NCBI GenBank assembly: GCA_050176585.1
Contig: JBFXHX010000018.1
Span: forward strand, 1 to 64,000
Origin: CAYYWP01 sp050176585
Lineage (GTDB): Bacteria > Desulfobacterota > Binatia > HRBIN30 > CADEER01
DNA: 64,000 nucleotides
Direction of reading: 5' to 3'
This document shows positions 52,586-61,196 of the stretch, one piece after another; the stretch's first letter is position 1, and every line of letters starts with the position of its first letter. The position numbers and the translations under genes are program-made. Under the pieces are notes generated by a model. The model was not told the DNA's origin, ran no database searches, and was given only the letters and a program-made list of their open reading frames with translations.

Positions 52586-53119
52586 ATGCTGGTAACGCTG
52601 ATCGGAGTTGCGGTCGTCGTCGTATCGCTCGGCGTCCTCGTTTTCCTCGCCAGCCTTCTGTGGGGCGCCGTGCGCGTCCCCTTGGGCGCGTTCGTGGAAC
52701 GGCGGCAGTTCGCGCGCCAGACGGCGCGCGCACAGCGCGCGGACCGACTGCTCCGCGACGGCAATCTCGACGGCGCGCTGGCGGAAATCGAAGCCGCGCT
52801 CTATCCCCATCCGCCGCACTCGGCCGCGATGGCGCGCGCCATCGTGAACCATCACACCGGACTGCTGAGCCGATTGATGGCCGCCGCGGACTCGGTTCAG
52901 GGACAGCGCGTGCGGCTCATCTCCCTGGCGAAGGCCGACCGGCTCTTCCACGAGCGCGCCGCGCTGCAACAGCGGTACGTCGCGCTGCGCCAGAGCGGGT
53001 CGCACCGGCGGCTCCGGCAGCTCGAACAGGAGTTTCGCGCCAACACCCGCGAGCTGCGCGCGACGCTCAACGCGCTGGCGGCCGAAATTGCCAGCGCGCG
53101 AACCGTCCGCTACCAGTGA
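52586..53119 (+). CDS. Single-pass membrane protein with coiled coil, unknown
   Basis: A 177-residue protein: one membrane helix (about 4-29), then a basic amphipathic and coiled-coil cytoplasmic domain with repeated Arg/Leu heptads (RLRQLEQEFRANTRELRATL). No family was recognised. It ends 4 bp before the next gene's GTG, so the two are likely co-transcribed. A 222-bp gap with no recognised features lies upstream. Confidence 0.7.
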   Translation: MLVTLIGVAVVVVSLGVLVFLASLLWGAVRVPLGAFVERRQFARQTARAQRADRLLRDGNLDGALAEIEAALYPHPPHSAAMARAIVNHHTGLLSRLMAAADSVQGQRVRLISLAKADRLFHERAALQQRYVALRQSGSHRRLRQLEQEFRANTRELRATLNALAAEIASARTVRYQ

Positions 53120-53123
53120 TCCG

Positions 53124-53915
53124 GTGCAGTGGGAGCAGGAGCTCGCAGTAGCGATTGCGGCGGCACGTGCCGCCGGCGCCATCGTCCGCGATGTGTACGG
53201 CCGTCCGTTCGCGGTGCGCCAGAAGTCCGCGGACAACCCGGTGACCGAGGCGGATCTGCGCGCCAACGATTGCATCCAGCGCGCAATCACCACCGCTTTC
53301 CCCGGCGACGGCTGGCTGTCCGAGGAGACCGCCGACTCGTCCGATCGGCTCGCCAAACGCCGCGTATGGATCATCGATCCGCTCGATGGGACCAAGGAGT
53401 TCACGCAGCACATCCCCGAATTCTGCGTATGCATCGCGTTGGTCGACGCCGGCGCGCCGGTGGTCGGGGTCAGTTACAACCCGGTGACCGATGAGCTCTT
53501 CGCTACGGCGCGCGGACTCGGCCTGCACGTCAACGGCGTTCCCGCCCGCACCAGCACTTGCGCCGACCTCGCGAGCGCCCGCGTGCTGGCGAGTCGGTCG
53601 GAAGACCAACGCGGCGAATGGGAGCAGTACAAACCGTTGATGCGGGTCGAGCCGACCGGCAGCGTGGCGCTGAAACTCGCGCTCATCGCCGCGGGCCGGG
53701 CCGATGCGACGTTCAGCTTGACGCCGAAAAACGAATGGGACATCTGCGCTGGCGCTGCGCTCGTCGAGGGCGGCGGTGGCCGCATTACCGACTGTCATGG
53801 CCAGCCACTGCGGTTCAACCGCGAGACGCCGCTCTTGCCGGGGCTGATCGCCAGCAATGTCCCGCTCTACGATCGCTTGCGCTCGGTCATCGCCACCGTG
53901 GAGGCCACGGGGTGA
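53124..53915 (+). CDS. CysQ/inositol monophosphatase family phosphatase
   Basis: A 263-residue Mg-dependent, Li-sensitive type phosphatase. Metal ligands: SEET (Glu near 76-79), DPLDGTKEF (Asp-x2-Asp-Gly-Thr) and, near the C-terminus, WDICAGAAL. CysQ hydrolyses 3'-phosphoadenosine 5'-phosphate; IMPase removes phosphate from inositol phosphate. The sequence TKEF favours the CysQ side. The GTG 53124 lies 4 bp after the preceding stop; a TTG further upstream overlaps the previous gene and is less likely. Convergent with the GDPD gene (12 bp). Confidence 0.88.
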   Translation: MQWEQELAVAIAAARAAGAIVRDVYGRPFAVRQKSADNPVTEADLRANDCIQRAITTAFPGDGWLSEETADSSDRLAKRRVWIIDPLDGTKEFTQHIPEFCVCIALVDAGAPVVGVSYNPVTDELFATARGLGLHVNGVPARTSTCADLASARVLASRSEDQRGEWEQYKPLMRVEPTGSVALKLALIAAGRADATFSLTPKNEWDICAGAALVEGGGGRITDCHGQPLRFNRETPLLPGLIASNVPLYDRLRSVIATVEATG

Positions 53916-53927
53916 CGCATCGCCGGC

Positions 53928-54725
53928 TCAGGCCCCGCGGTGTTGCCGCGCGACTTCTATCGCGAGTCCCGGCAGATCCGAGACGATGCCGTCCACGCCG
54001 AGCTCGAGCAGCCGCGCGATTTCCGCGCCGTCGTTGATCGTCCAGGCGTGCACCTCGAGCCCGAACTGATGCGCGGCGGCGATGCTGGCGGGTGTGATGA
54101 TGTCGACCCCGCCGAACGCCGGCGGCACCTGCAGCGCGTGACCCGGCGGCACATAGCCGTGCAGATCGGCGCGGCGTACGCGGTCGAGAAAGGTCAGCAC
54201 CTCGCCCGCGCTCAACCCGGTGGCGACGCGGTCCGCGGCCGCGCGCCGGATCTCGGCCATGATGTCATCGTGCTCCGCCGTGAGCAGGCAACGCGCGAGA
54301 GCGCGTTCGCGCTGCAACAGCTCCAGCACCGCCTCGGCGATCGGCGGCTCGCCTTGTTTGATCTCGATGTTCAAGCGGTGCGCGGCACATGCGCGCAGCA
54401 CGTCCTGCAGGCGCGGCACGCGCACGCCCTGGCCGCGAAACGGGAAGCTCCGCTGGTCGTGACTGAACCGGCAGCCCGCGTCGAGCTGCGCCACCTCGCT
54501 CCAGGTGCGGTCGCGCACGGGCCCGCTCCCATCGGTGGTGCGATCGAGCAGCGCGTCGTGCAGCACCACGACCTCGCCATCGCGCGTCGCGTGGACGTCG
54601 AGCTCCAGGTACTCCGCGCCGAACGCCGCCGCCACCGCAAAGGAAGGCAGCGTGTTCTCGGGTGCGACGCCCGCGGCACCGCGATGCCCGAGGATGCGCG
54701 GGCGCGGCGGTGCGAAGTACGTCAT
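53928..54725 (-). CDS. Glycerophosphodiester phosphodiesterase
   Basis: A 265-residue cytoplasmic TIM-barrel enzyme splitting glycerophosphodiesters to glycerol 3-phosphate and an alcohol. Signatures: ILGHRGAAGVAPENTLPSF, the metal ligands in ELDVHATRDGEVVVLHD with Glu-Leu-Asp, RLNIEIKQ and VHAWTINDGAEI. It starts 5 bp after the M23 gene stop on the same strand. Likely phospholipid turnover, fitting the lipid-transport theme of the window. Confidence 0.92.
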   Translation of the reverse strand: MTYFAPPRPRILGHRGAAGVAPENTLPSFAVAAAFGAEYLELDVHATRDGEVVVLHDALLDRTTDGSGPVRDRTWSEVAQLDAGCRFSHDQRSFPFRGQGVRVPRLQDVLRACAAHRLNIEIKQGEPPIAEAVLELLQRERALARCLLTAEHDDIMAEIRRAAADRVATGLSAGEVLTFLDRVRRADLHGYVPPGHALQVPPAFGGVDIITPASIAAAHQFGLEVHAWTINDGAEIARLLELGVDGIVSDLPGLAIEVARQHRGA

Positions 54726-54730
54726 CGCGA

Positions 54731-56077
54731 TCAGAAGGTCAGGGTAATGGGGCCGCTCCGCCCCACCTGCGCCAACGGCGGCAAGCCGATCTCGGGTGCC
54801 GTAGGCGCGACGGGCGAGCTCGACCCGATCGCTTGCAACCGCGCTACCATCTGACCGCGCCAGCGCGCGAACGCCTCCGGATCGAGCACGGTCTCCTGGG
54901 CCGGATACTTGATCGAGAGTGGGTCCACGTACTGGCCCCGATCGAAGATCGCGAAGTGCAGGTGGGGGCCGGTCGCCAAGCCGGAGCTTCCGACCCATCC
55001 GATGATCTCGCCGTGGCGCACCCGCGCGCCGGCGCGCACCCGTGGCGCGATGCGCTGCAGATGGGAGTATGCGGACACGAAGCCCCGTCCGTGATCGAGC
55101 TCGACGTGTCTGCCGAACCCGCCTTGCACGCCGGAGAACTGTACGGATGCCGCGCCAATCGCGCGCACCGGAGTGCCCGCCGGCGCGGCGAAGTCGATCC
55201 CGAGATGCGGCCGGTTGCGATGCAGCACGGGATGGAAACGCGCGTCGGAGAACGTGGACGTGATGCGCGAGAACTCGAGCGGGAAGCGCAGCGGAGCGCC
55301 GTCGAGCCGGTGGCCGTCCGCGTCGACGTAGATCGGCTCGCCTTTTCCTGGACGGTATAGATACGCGGCGGCGCTCTCCGAGCGCCCGACGTACTCGACC
55401 GCCAGCACGCGACCGGGGCGCAGCGCGCGCCCGTCGAGCGTGGTGCGCCGCTCCCACAGCAACCGGAAGCGGTCGCCGCGGTGCACGTCTTCTTTGAAGT
55501 CCAGCCGCCAGCTCAGCAGGTCGACCATCTGCGAGATCACCGCTTCGGGAATGCCCGCCCGCAGCGCCGTGTCCTTCAGGCTGCGCCCGACCGTGCCGCG
55601 CGCGCCCACGGTGCGCATGCGCACCGGCGCGGGCTCGCGCCGCACGACCGGCACTCCGCGCGGACCGCGTTCGAGCACCAGGCGCGCTTCGCCATTCAGG
55701 TCGTAACTCATGGCGAGCAGCCGTTCGCCGGCGCCGAACTCCAGGCCGAGCGCGCGGCCGGGCGCCAGTCGCCGCAGCTCGGACTGGCGGCGCGCCGTGC
55801 GCTCCCATCGCGCGATCTCCTCGCGCGGTACGCCTTCGGTTTCCAGGATGCTGGTGAAGGTTTCGCCGGCGAGCACCAGGCGGTCGACGCGGCGCAGCAC
55901 CGGCGCCGGATCGGCCTCGGGCGCACGGCTCAAGGCCGGCGCGTACACCGGTGCGATCACGAGCCCTGCGCTCGCGGCGACCAACACCCAGCGCCGCAGT
56001 AAGCCACGAGCTGCACCGCGTACGCTGGCTGCCGAGATGCCTCGCGGCCTCTCGCTCCCCCGCAGCCTTTCAAGCAT
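54731..56077 (-). CDS. M23 family metallopeptidase, MepM/NlpD-like
   Basis: A 448-residue periplasmic peptidase with an N-terminal membrane segment (about 30-49) and an OapA/LysM-like middle (RLVLAGETFTSILETEGV). The C-terminal M23 domain has HLGID (His291, Asp295) and HLH (His372, His374) intact. MepM-type enzymes cut D-Ala-meso-DAP cross-links. It precedes GDPD by 5 bp. The mltG gene (lytic transglycosylase) is divergent from it, so two peptidoglycan enzymes share one control region. Confidence 0.92.
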   Translation of the reverse strand: MLERLRGSERPRGISAASVRGAARGLLRRWVLVAASAGLVIAPVYAPALSRAPEADPAPVLRRVDRLVLAGETFTSILETEGVPREEIARWERTARRQSELRRLAPGRALGLEFGAGERLLAMSYDLNGEARLVLERGPRGVPVVRREPAPVRMRTVGARGTVGRSLKDTALRAGIPEAVISQMVDLLSWRLDFKEDVHRGDRFRLLWERRTTLDGRALRPGRVLAVEYVGRSESAAAYLYRPGKGEPIYVDADGHRLDGAPLRFPLEFSRITSTFSDARFHPVLHRNRPHLGIDFAAPAGTPVRAIGAASVQFSGVQGGFGRHVELDHGRGFVSAYSHLQRIAPRVRAGARVRHGEIIGWVGSSGLATGPHLHFAIFDRGQYVDPLSIKYPAQETVLDPEAFARWRGQMVARLQAIGSSSPVAPTAPEIGLPPLAQVGRSGPITLTF

Positions 56078-56259
56078 GACGTGTGGGCCGCAACGTGCCA
56101 GAGCCCGGTGCGGCGGTCAAGAAAATTACGCCGGCGCGCGCGATCGCCATACGTCTGCCGAAGCGCTGCTCGAAGCGCGCCGGCGTGCGAAGGCGTAAAA
56201 TTGCCCACCGCGTCCCTGCTTGGTACCGTATGGGCGATGACCGCGCGCGGGGAGGGATG

Positions 56260-57258
56260 ATGCGGCGCGCGCTGCTGGGAGCGTTCGTCGCGCTGGCGGC
56301 GATGGCGGCGCTCGGCGCTGCGACCGCATGGTGGGCCTGGCGCATGCTCAACACCGCGCCGCGCACCGCACCTGCCGCAGTCGTGTACGTTCCCCCCGGT
56401 GAACCATTTCGCGCCGTGGCCGCGCGTTTGCATGCGGCCGGTGTGGTCGCGTACCCGCGACTGCTCGGTGCGTGGGCGCGTGTGACCGGGCTGGATCGCT
56501 CGGTGCGCAGTGGCGAGTTCCGCTTTGATGAGCCGCTGACCCCGATCGAAATTCTCGCGTTGCTCCGATCGCCCGCGGAGAGCGCGCGCGTGCTGACGGT
56601 TCCGGAAGGCCGGACCGCCGAGCAGATCGCGGCGTTGCTCGAGGAGCGCGGATACGGCGGGCGCGACGTGTTCCTCTGCGTGATGCAGGACCCGGCCCTG
56701 CTGCTCGAATTTCGACTGCCGGCGAGTGGCGTGGAAGGCTATCTCTTTCCCGACACATACGCGTTTGACCTGGCGACGCCGCCCAACGAAATCGTGCGCG
56801 CCATGCTCGGGCGCTTCCGGCAGCAGACGGGCGATCTCGCATCGCGCCGGCCCGCCGATATGAGCGAAGCGGCGATGGTGACGCTCGCGTCCGTGATTGA
56901 AAAAGAAGCCAGCCTGGCGGCCGAGCGCGGCCTGATCTCCGGTGTGTTCCACAACCGGCTGCGCCTGGGCATGCCGCTGCAATCGGATCCCACCGTGCTG
57001 TACGGACGCCGGGATGGACGAGGACCGATCACGCGCGCCGACCTGAGCGACTCGAACCCGTACAACACCTACGTGCACCGCGGCCTGCCGCCCGGACCGA
57101 TCGCGAATCCGGGCCGCGCAGCGCTCGAGGCGGCCGTGGCGCCGGCGCCGACGAACGCGCTCTACTTCGTCGCGCGCAACGACGGCGGGCACGAATTCTC
57201 CGAGACGCTCGACGCGCACAACCGCGCCGTGCGCAAGTTCCAGCCCGACCGCGATTGA
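56260..57258 (+). CDS. mltG: Endolytic murein transglycosylase MltG
   Basis: A 332-residue inner-membrane enzyme that cuts nascent glycan strands. The N-terminal helix (about 5-24) anchors it; a LysM-like region is followed by the YceG domain with SVIEKEASLAAER, whose Glu is catalytic, and PLQSDPTVLYG. ATG 56260 is preferred because GGAGG lies four bases upstream; ATG 56257 and ATG 56230 are alternatives. It is divergent from the M23 gene (182 bp between) and convergent with the ABC-F gene. Confidence 0.92.
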   Translation: MRRALLGAFVALAAMAALGAATAWWAWRMLNTAPRTAPAAVVYVPPGEPFRAVAARLHAAGVVAYPRLLGAWARVTGLDRSVRSGEFRFDEPLTPIEILALLRSPAESARVLTVPEGRTAEQIAALLEERGYGGRDVFLCVMQDPALLLEFRLPASGVEGYLFPDTYAFDLATPPNEIVRAMLGRFRQQTGDLASRRPADMSEAAMVTLASVIEKEASLAAERGLISGVFHNRLRLGMPLQSDPTVLYGRRDGRGPITRADLSDSNPYNTYVHRGLPPGPIANPGRAALEAAVAPAPTNALYFVARNDGGHEFSETLDAHNRAVRKFQPDRD

Positions 57259-57280
57259 GCCGGCCGCCGCACTGAGCGCC

Positions 57281-59215
57281 TCAAGCCTGCTCGAGCCGTT
57301 CGAGCTTGCCGTAGAGCACGTCGATGTCGCGTTTCAGCTGGGCGTACCGGCTGAACACCTGCTGCGGGCTGGCGTGCGTCTCATAGAAATCCGCGGTGTT
57401 GATCAGCGCGGAGACCTCCGCCAGTGCGCCTTCCTTCTCGGCGATCTCAGCCTCCAACCGCGCCAGGTCGCGTCCGCGCTTCGCCAGCGCGCGTGCCGTG
57501 GCCGCTTGCTCGCGGCGCGTGTCGGAGGGAGCAGCCGCGGCGCCGTTGGCGCCGCTCGGCGCCGGCGCGTCGTGCACGGGGATCGGCGCCGGCACGCGGC
57601 CGTCCGCCTCGGCCGCTTTGTGCGCCACGTAATCTTCGTAGTTGCCGAGATACCGGGTGGCGTGCCCGGAGCCGACTTCGATGATCTCCTCCGGCAGATT
57701 GTCGAGCACGTAGCGGTCGTGCGCGACCAGCACGAGCGTCCCGGTATACTGCTGCAAGGCTTCGAGCAGCACCTGCTTGGCGGTCATGTCGAGGTGGTTG
57801 GTCGGCTCGTCGAGCAGGAGGCAGTTCGGTGGGTCCATCAGGAGGAGCGCGAGCGCGAGTCGGTTCCGCTCGCCGCCGCTCAGCACGCCGACCTTCTTAT
57901 CGACTGCCTCGCCGCTGAACAGGAAGGCGCCGAGTAGGCCGCGCACCTGCGGTACGAAATCGACCGGCGCGGCCGCGGTAGCCAGCGACAATACCGTGCG
58001 TTCCGGATCGAGCACGCGCGCTTGATCCTGGGCGAAGTAGCCGATGCGGACGTTGTGTCCGACCTGGCGAGCGCCGCCGCTCAGCGGTTCCACGCCGGCG
58101 AGCAGCTTTATCAGCGTAGACTTCCCGGCCCCGTTCGGGCCGACGAGCGCGACCTTTCGCCCGCGCTCGACCACCAGCGACAGATCGCTGTAGACGCTCC
58201 GGTCGGCGTACCGCTTGGCGGCGTGGTCGAGCCGGAGAACGTGGCGCCCGCTCCGCTCGCATGCCGGAAAGCGAAGGCTCAGCTCCGCCGGTCCACCCTC
58301 CGGTTGCGGGAGGCGCTCGAGCCGTTCGAGGTACTTGACGCGGCTCTGGACGAGCGCGGCTTTCGAGGCCTGATAGCGAAAGCGGCTGATGAACGCCTCC
58401 AGCCGCGCGATCTCTTCCTGCTGGGCGCGATAGGCGGCGAGCTGTTGCTCGCGTTGCGCCGCGCGCGTCTCCAGGTAGCGGCTGTACGGCGCGGGGTAAT
58501 CCGTGAGCCGGCCGCCCGACACCTCGGTGATTCGGGTCGCGGTCACATCGAGGAAATAGCGGTCGTGCGCGACGAGGACCACGGTCGACGGATAGTCGGC
58601 GAGAAATCCCTCGAGCCAATTGCGCGCCTCGAGGTCGAGATGGTTGGTGGGCTCGTCCAACAGGAGGAGGTTCGGCCCGCGGAGCAGCAATTTCGCGAGC
58701 GCCAGGCGCATCTGCCAACCGCCGGAGAATTCCCCGGCGTCGCGTTCGAAATCGGCGTTCGAGAATCCGAGGCCGAGCAGCACGCGCTCGGCTTGGCTCT
58801 CGTAGTCGTAGCTGCCCTGCACATCCCAGCGCGCTCGCGCGTCGCCGTAGGCATCCAGCAACGCGCCGTGGTCGGGCGCGTCGGCCGGCGTGCGCGCCAG
58901 CGCCTCCTCCAGCGCGCGGCATTGCCGCTCGAGCGCGAGCACGTCGGCGAACGCGTCCAGCGCCTCGGCCAGCACGGTGCGCCCGGCTGAGGTCAAGCCG
59001 TCCTGTGGCAGATATCCGACCGTCCACCCTCGGGGGATGCTGATGATCCCATCGTCGGGCTCGTCGAGCCCCGCGATCAGGCGCAGCAGGGTGGATTTGC
59101 CGGACCCATTCGCGCCCACCAGGGCGATGCGGTCGCGTTCACCGACCGACCAGCTGGCGCGATCGAAGACGACCTGGCCGCCGAATCGCCGGCAGAGGTT
59201 GCTGACGTTCAGCAT
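57281..59215 (-). CDS. ABC-F family ATPase (Uup/YheS-like)
   Basis: A 644-residue soluble twin-ATPase translation factor. First Walker A GANGSGKST and signature FSGGWQMRLALA, second Walker A GPNGAGKST and signature LSGGERNRLALA, both with LLLDEPTNHLD. Between them is the P-site-interaction-motif linker (RYQASKAALVQSRVKYLERLE, in part); the C-terminus ends in a coiled coil, as in Uup-type proteins. Such factors act on stalled ribosomes or related problems. No antibiotic-resistance role is evident. Intact. Confidence 0.93.
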   Translation of the reverse strand: MLNVSNLCRRFGGQVVFDRASWSVGERDRIALVGANGSGKSTLLRLIAGLDEPDDGIISIPRGWTVGYLPQDGLTSAGRTVLAEALDAFADVLALERQCRALEEALARTPADAPDHGALLDAYGDARARWDVQGSYDYESQAERVLLGLGFSNADFERDAGEFSGGWQMRLALAKLLLRGPNLLLLDEPTNHLDLEARNWLEGFLADYPSTVVLVAHDRYFLDVTATRITEVSGGRLTDYPAPYSRYLETRAAQREQQLAAYRAQQEEIARLEAFISRFRYQASKAALVQSRVKYLERLERLPQPEGGPAELSLRFPACERSGRHVLRLDHAAKRYADRSVYSDLSLVVERGRKVALVGPNGAGKSTLIKLLAGVEPLSGGARQVGHNVRIGYFAQDQARVLDPERTVLSLATAAAPVDFVPQVRGLLGAFLFSGEAVDKKVGVLSGGERNRLALALLLMDPPNCLLLDEPTNHLDMTAKQVLLEALQQYTGTLVLVAHDRYVLDNLPEEIIEVGSGHATRYLGNYEDYVAHKAAEADGRVPAPIPVHDAPAPSGANGAAAAPSDTRREQAATARALAKRGRDLARLEAEIAEKEGALAEVSALINTADFYETHASPQQVFSRYAQLKRDIDVLYGKLERLEQA

Positions 59216-59317
59216 AACCTCGGATCCCTAGCGGCGGCCCCGCTGGCGCGCAAGGCGGTTTGGCCTGGCTTGCACTTGTGGCCCGTCTTCTCTATCCGCC
59301 CAAGCGGAGCCGCGCGC

Positions 59318-59716
59318 GTGTCCATACTGCTGCGAGTCGCCGCGATCTACTTCCTCGTCTGGGCGATCTGTCTGGCCGTGCCCAATGTGCTCCCCCCGGG
59401 GGTGGCGCCCGAGGGGGCGGCCGGCCGTTCGCTCGCGCTGAACCTCGCCGCCGCCAACGTGGGCTACGCGCTCCTGCTCTGGCGTGCGGCGCGCAACCCG
59501 GTCGAGTCGACGATCATCATCTACGCGGCGTTGGTGCTCTTTGGTCTGCGCGCCGCGATCGGCACCTACCAGGTGCTCTACTCGGAGAGCGCCACCACCC
59601 TGCAGCTGATCGACTTGGGCCTCTGCCTCCCGGCGTTCGTCGGCATCCTCAACCTGCTGCCGCGCGCGCTCGGTCAGAAAACCTCCACCGCCGGCAGCGC
59701 CGACCGCGCGCGCTGA
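59318..59716 (+). CDS. Small four-helix membrane protein, unknown
   Basis: A 132-residue protein with about four membrane helices (VSILLRVAAIYFLVWAICLA, then helices near 50-65, 72-90 and 105-118). GTG 59318 starts right at the first helix; an upstream TTG (59270) is possible. No family was recognised. It is convergent with the Fe-S carrier gene, with a strong hairpin between. Confidence 0.62.
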   Translation: MSILLRVAAIYFLVWAICLAVPNVLPPGVAPEGAAGRSLALNLAAANVGYALLLWRAARNPVESTIIIYAALVLFGLRAAIGTYQVLYSESATTLQLIDLGLCLPAFVGILNLLPRALGQKTSTAGSADRAR

Positions 59717-59747
59717 GCGGGGCCGACCCGGCGACTGCTCGTGAGAC

Positions 59748-59768
59748 GGCCGCGCGGAGCGCGCGGCC
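59748..59768. terminator. Perfect 9-bp hairpin between convergent genes
   Basis: GGCCGCGCG-GAG-CGCGCGGCC, 9-bp perfect stem with a three-base loop, between the stops of two convergent genes (59716 and 59778). No T-tract. Likely transcription end or RNA stabiliser. Confidence 0.5.
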
Positions 59769-59777
59769 CAGCGCCGG

Positions 59778-60143
59778 TCAGGTCGCGAACGAGGAGCCGC
59801 ACCCGCAGGTGCGGCTCGCGTTCGGGTTGAGAAACTTGAACCCCGCCCCGTGCAGGCCGGTGACATAGTCGAGCGTCATGCCTTCGAGATGCGGCAGGCT
59901 GGCGGCGTCGACGAATATGCGGACGCCTTGCTGCTCGATTACGGCATCGCTCTCGCCGGCCCGCGATTCGAATGACAGGTTGTATTGGAAGCCCGAGCAA
60001 CCGCCACCGACCACGCCAATCCGCAATCCGCAGCCCTCCGCCCCCTCCCTCGTCATCGCGGCTTTGATCATCTCCGCCGCCTTGTCGGTGAGGGTGACAA
60101 GAGGCCCGGTCGCGCCCTCTGCAAGGGCCGTCTCGACTGCCAT
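59778..60143 (-). CDS. A-type iron-sulfur carrier, ErpA/IscA family
   Basis: A 121-residue Fe-S cluster carrier. The three conserved cysteines are in VGGGCSGFQYNL and in SRTCGCGSSF. Such carriers receive clusters from IscU or SufB and pass them on to apoproteins; nth and the RlmD-type enzyme in this window are potential Fe-S clients. ATG 60143 starts the mature family sequence; the frame to 60203 is longer but without support. Divergent from gspC. Confidence 0.93.
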   Translation of the reverse strand: MAVETALAEGATGPLVTLTDKAAEMIKAAMTREGAEGCGLRIGVVGGGCSGFQYNLSFESRAGESDAVIEQQGVRIFVDAASLPHLEGMTLDYVTGLHGAGFKFLNPNASRTCGCGSSFAT

Positions 60144-60198
60144 CGGTTCGCTCCTCAGCCACTCAGAAGTGAAGATTCTTTCGCCACCTGCGTCACTA

Positions 60199-60216
60199 CC
60201 CACCGCTAACGGTGGG
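60199..60216. promoter_or_regulatory. Perfect inverted repeat CCCACCG-CTAA-CGGTGGG upstream of gspC
   Basis: Seven-base arms with a four-base spacer lie between the Fe-S carrier gene and the gspC promoter, 37 bp upstream of its -35. An operator for a regulator of either gene, or a hairpin, is possible. Confidence 0.45.
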
Positions 60217-60252
60217 CTGGGATGCAGTCAAGGGTGTTGGCGGCGCACAAAC

Positions 60253-60282
60253 TTGAATTCGCGCGGGGCTTTTGCCTATAGA
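60253..60282 (+). promoter_or_regulatory. Candidate promoter of the type II secretion operon
   Basis: TTGAAT (60253-60258) and TATAGA (60277-60282) with 18 bp between. The transcription start near 60289 would exclude ATG 60282 as start codon and supports ATG 60300 for gspC, leaving a leader of about 11 bases. Confidence 0.48.
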
Positions 60283-60299
60283 TGCGCGGCCTTGGAGAA

Positions 60300-61175
60300 A
60301 TGTCGTTCTCGCCACGATACCTGGTGGTAGTCAACCTGCTGTTGCTTGCCCTGGCGGCCTATTCGGCTTCATCAATCGTGGGAAATGCGCTGGCGGCGAA
60401 GTTCATTCCGCCGCCCGCCGTCGCGCTGAGCGCCCCACCGCCACCGATCGAACTAGAACCGGTCAAGGCCCAGGCCCATTACGACGTGATTCACAAGCGG
60501 GACATCTTCAACTCCGTCAAACCGGCAGCCGCTCCCGCGGCGGCCGCGCCCGCCGTGGCCACGCAACTGAAGCTCAAGCTCTGGGGGACCGCGGTCTTCG
60601 GCAACGGCGGCTCGTACAGCATCATCGAGGACCTCGGCGCCAGAAAACAGGGCGTTTACGGCGTCAACTCATCGGTGCCGGGCGGAGCGACGGTCAAGTC
60701 CATCGAATGGGAACGCGTGGTTTTGCTGCACAACGGCAAGGATGAGATCCTCAACCTGGAAAAGCAGTCCACCGTCCTCGGTGCGGCGCGATCGGCGACC
60801 GGCGCGGCAGCGCCGGCCCCAGCGGCTCCCGCGGGCGGCATTCAGCAGACGTCGGAGAACGAGTTCTCGGTGTCGCGTGCCGAGGTCGACAGTGCGCTGG
60901 AGAACATGAGCCAGCTCTTTACCCAAGTGCGCGCGGTGCCTCACTTCGAAGGCGGCCAATCGGTCGGCTTTCGCCTCTTTGCCATTCGTCGCGGTAGCCT
61001 TTTCGACCGCATCGGACTCAAGAACGGCGACATTATCCGCAGCATCAACGGCAGCGAGATGAACGATCCGAGCCGTGCGGTGACGCTGTTGCAGGAGCTG
61101 CGGGATGCTCAAAACCTCGAAGTTGAAATCACCCGGAATCAGCAGCCACAGAAGCTCAGTTACTCGATTCAGTGA
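60300..61175 (+). CDS. gspC: Type II secretion system protein GspC
   Basis: A 291-residue inner-membrane protein linking the T2SS platform to the secretin. N-terminal membrane helix (about 8-28), then the HR domain (HYDVIHKRDIFN, LKLKLWGTAVF), an Ala/Pro linker, and a C-terminal PDZ domain (FRLFAIRRGSLFDRIGLKNG, IIRSINGSEMND). GGAG is just before ATG 60300. It precedes gspD by 21 bp, the usual T2SS order. Confidence 0.92.
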   Translation: MSFSPRYLVVVNLLLLALAAYSASSIVGNALAAKFIPPPAVALSAPPPPIELEPVKAQAHYDVIHKRDIFNSVKPAAAPAAAAPAVATQLKLKLWGTAVFGNGGSYSIIEDLGARKQGVYGVNSSVPGGATVKSIEWERVVLLHNGKDEILNLEKQSTVLGAARSATGAAAPAPAAPAGGIQQTSENEFSVSRAEVDSALENMSQLFTQVRAVPHFEGGQSVGFRLFAIRRGSLFDRIGLKNGDIIRSINGSEMNDPSRAVTLLQELRDAQNLEVEITRNQQPQKLSYSIQ

Positions 61176-61196
61176 GCTCGGGCGGTGCGAGGAACT

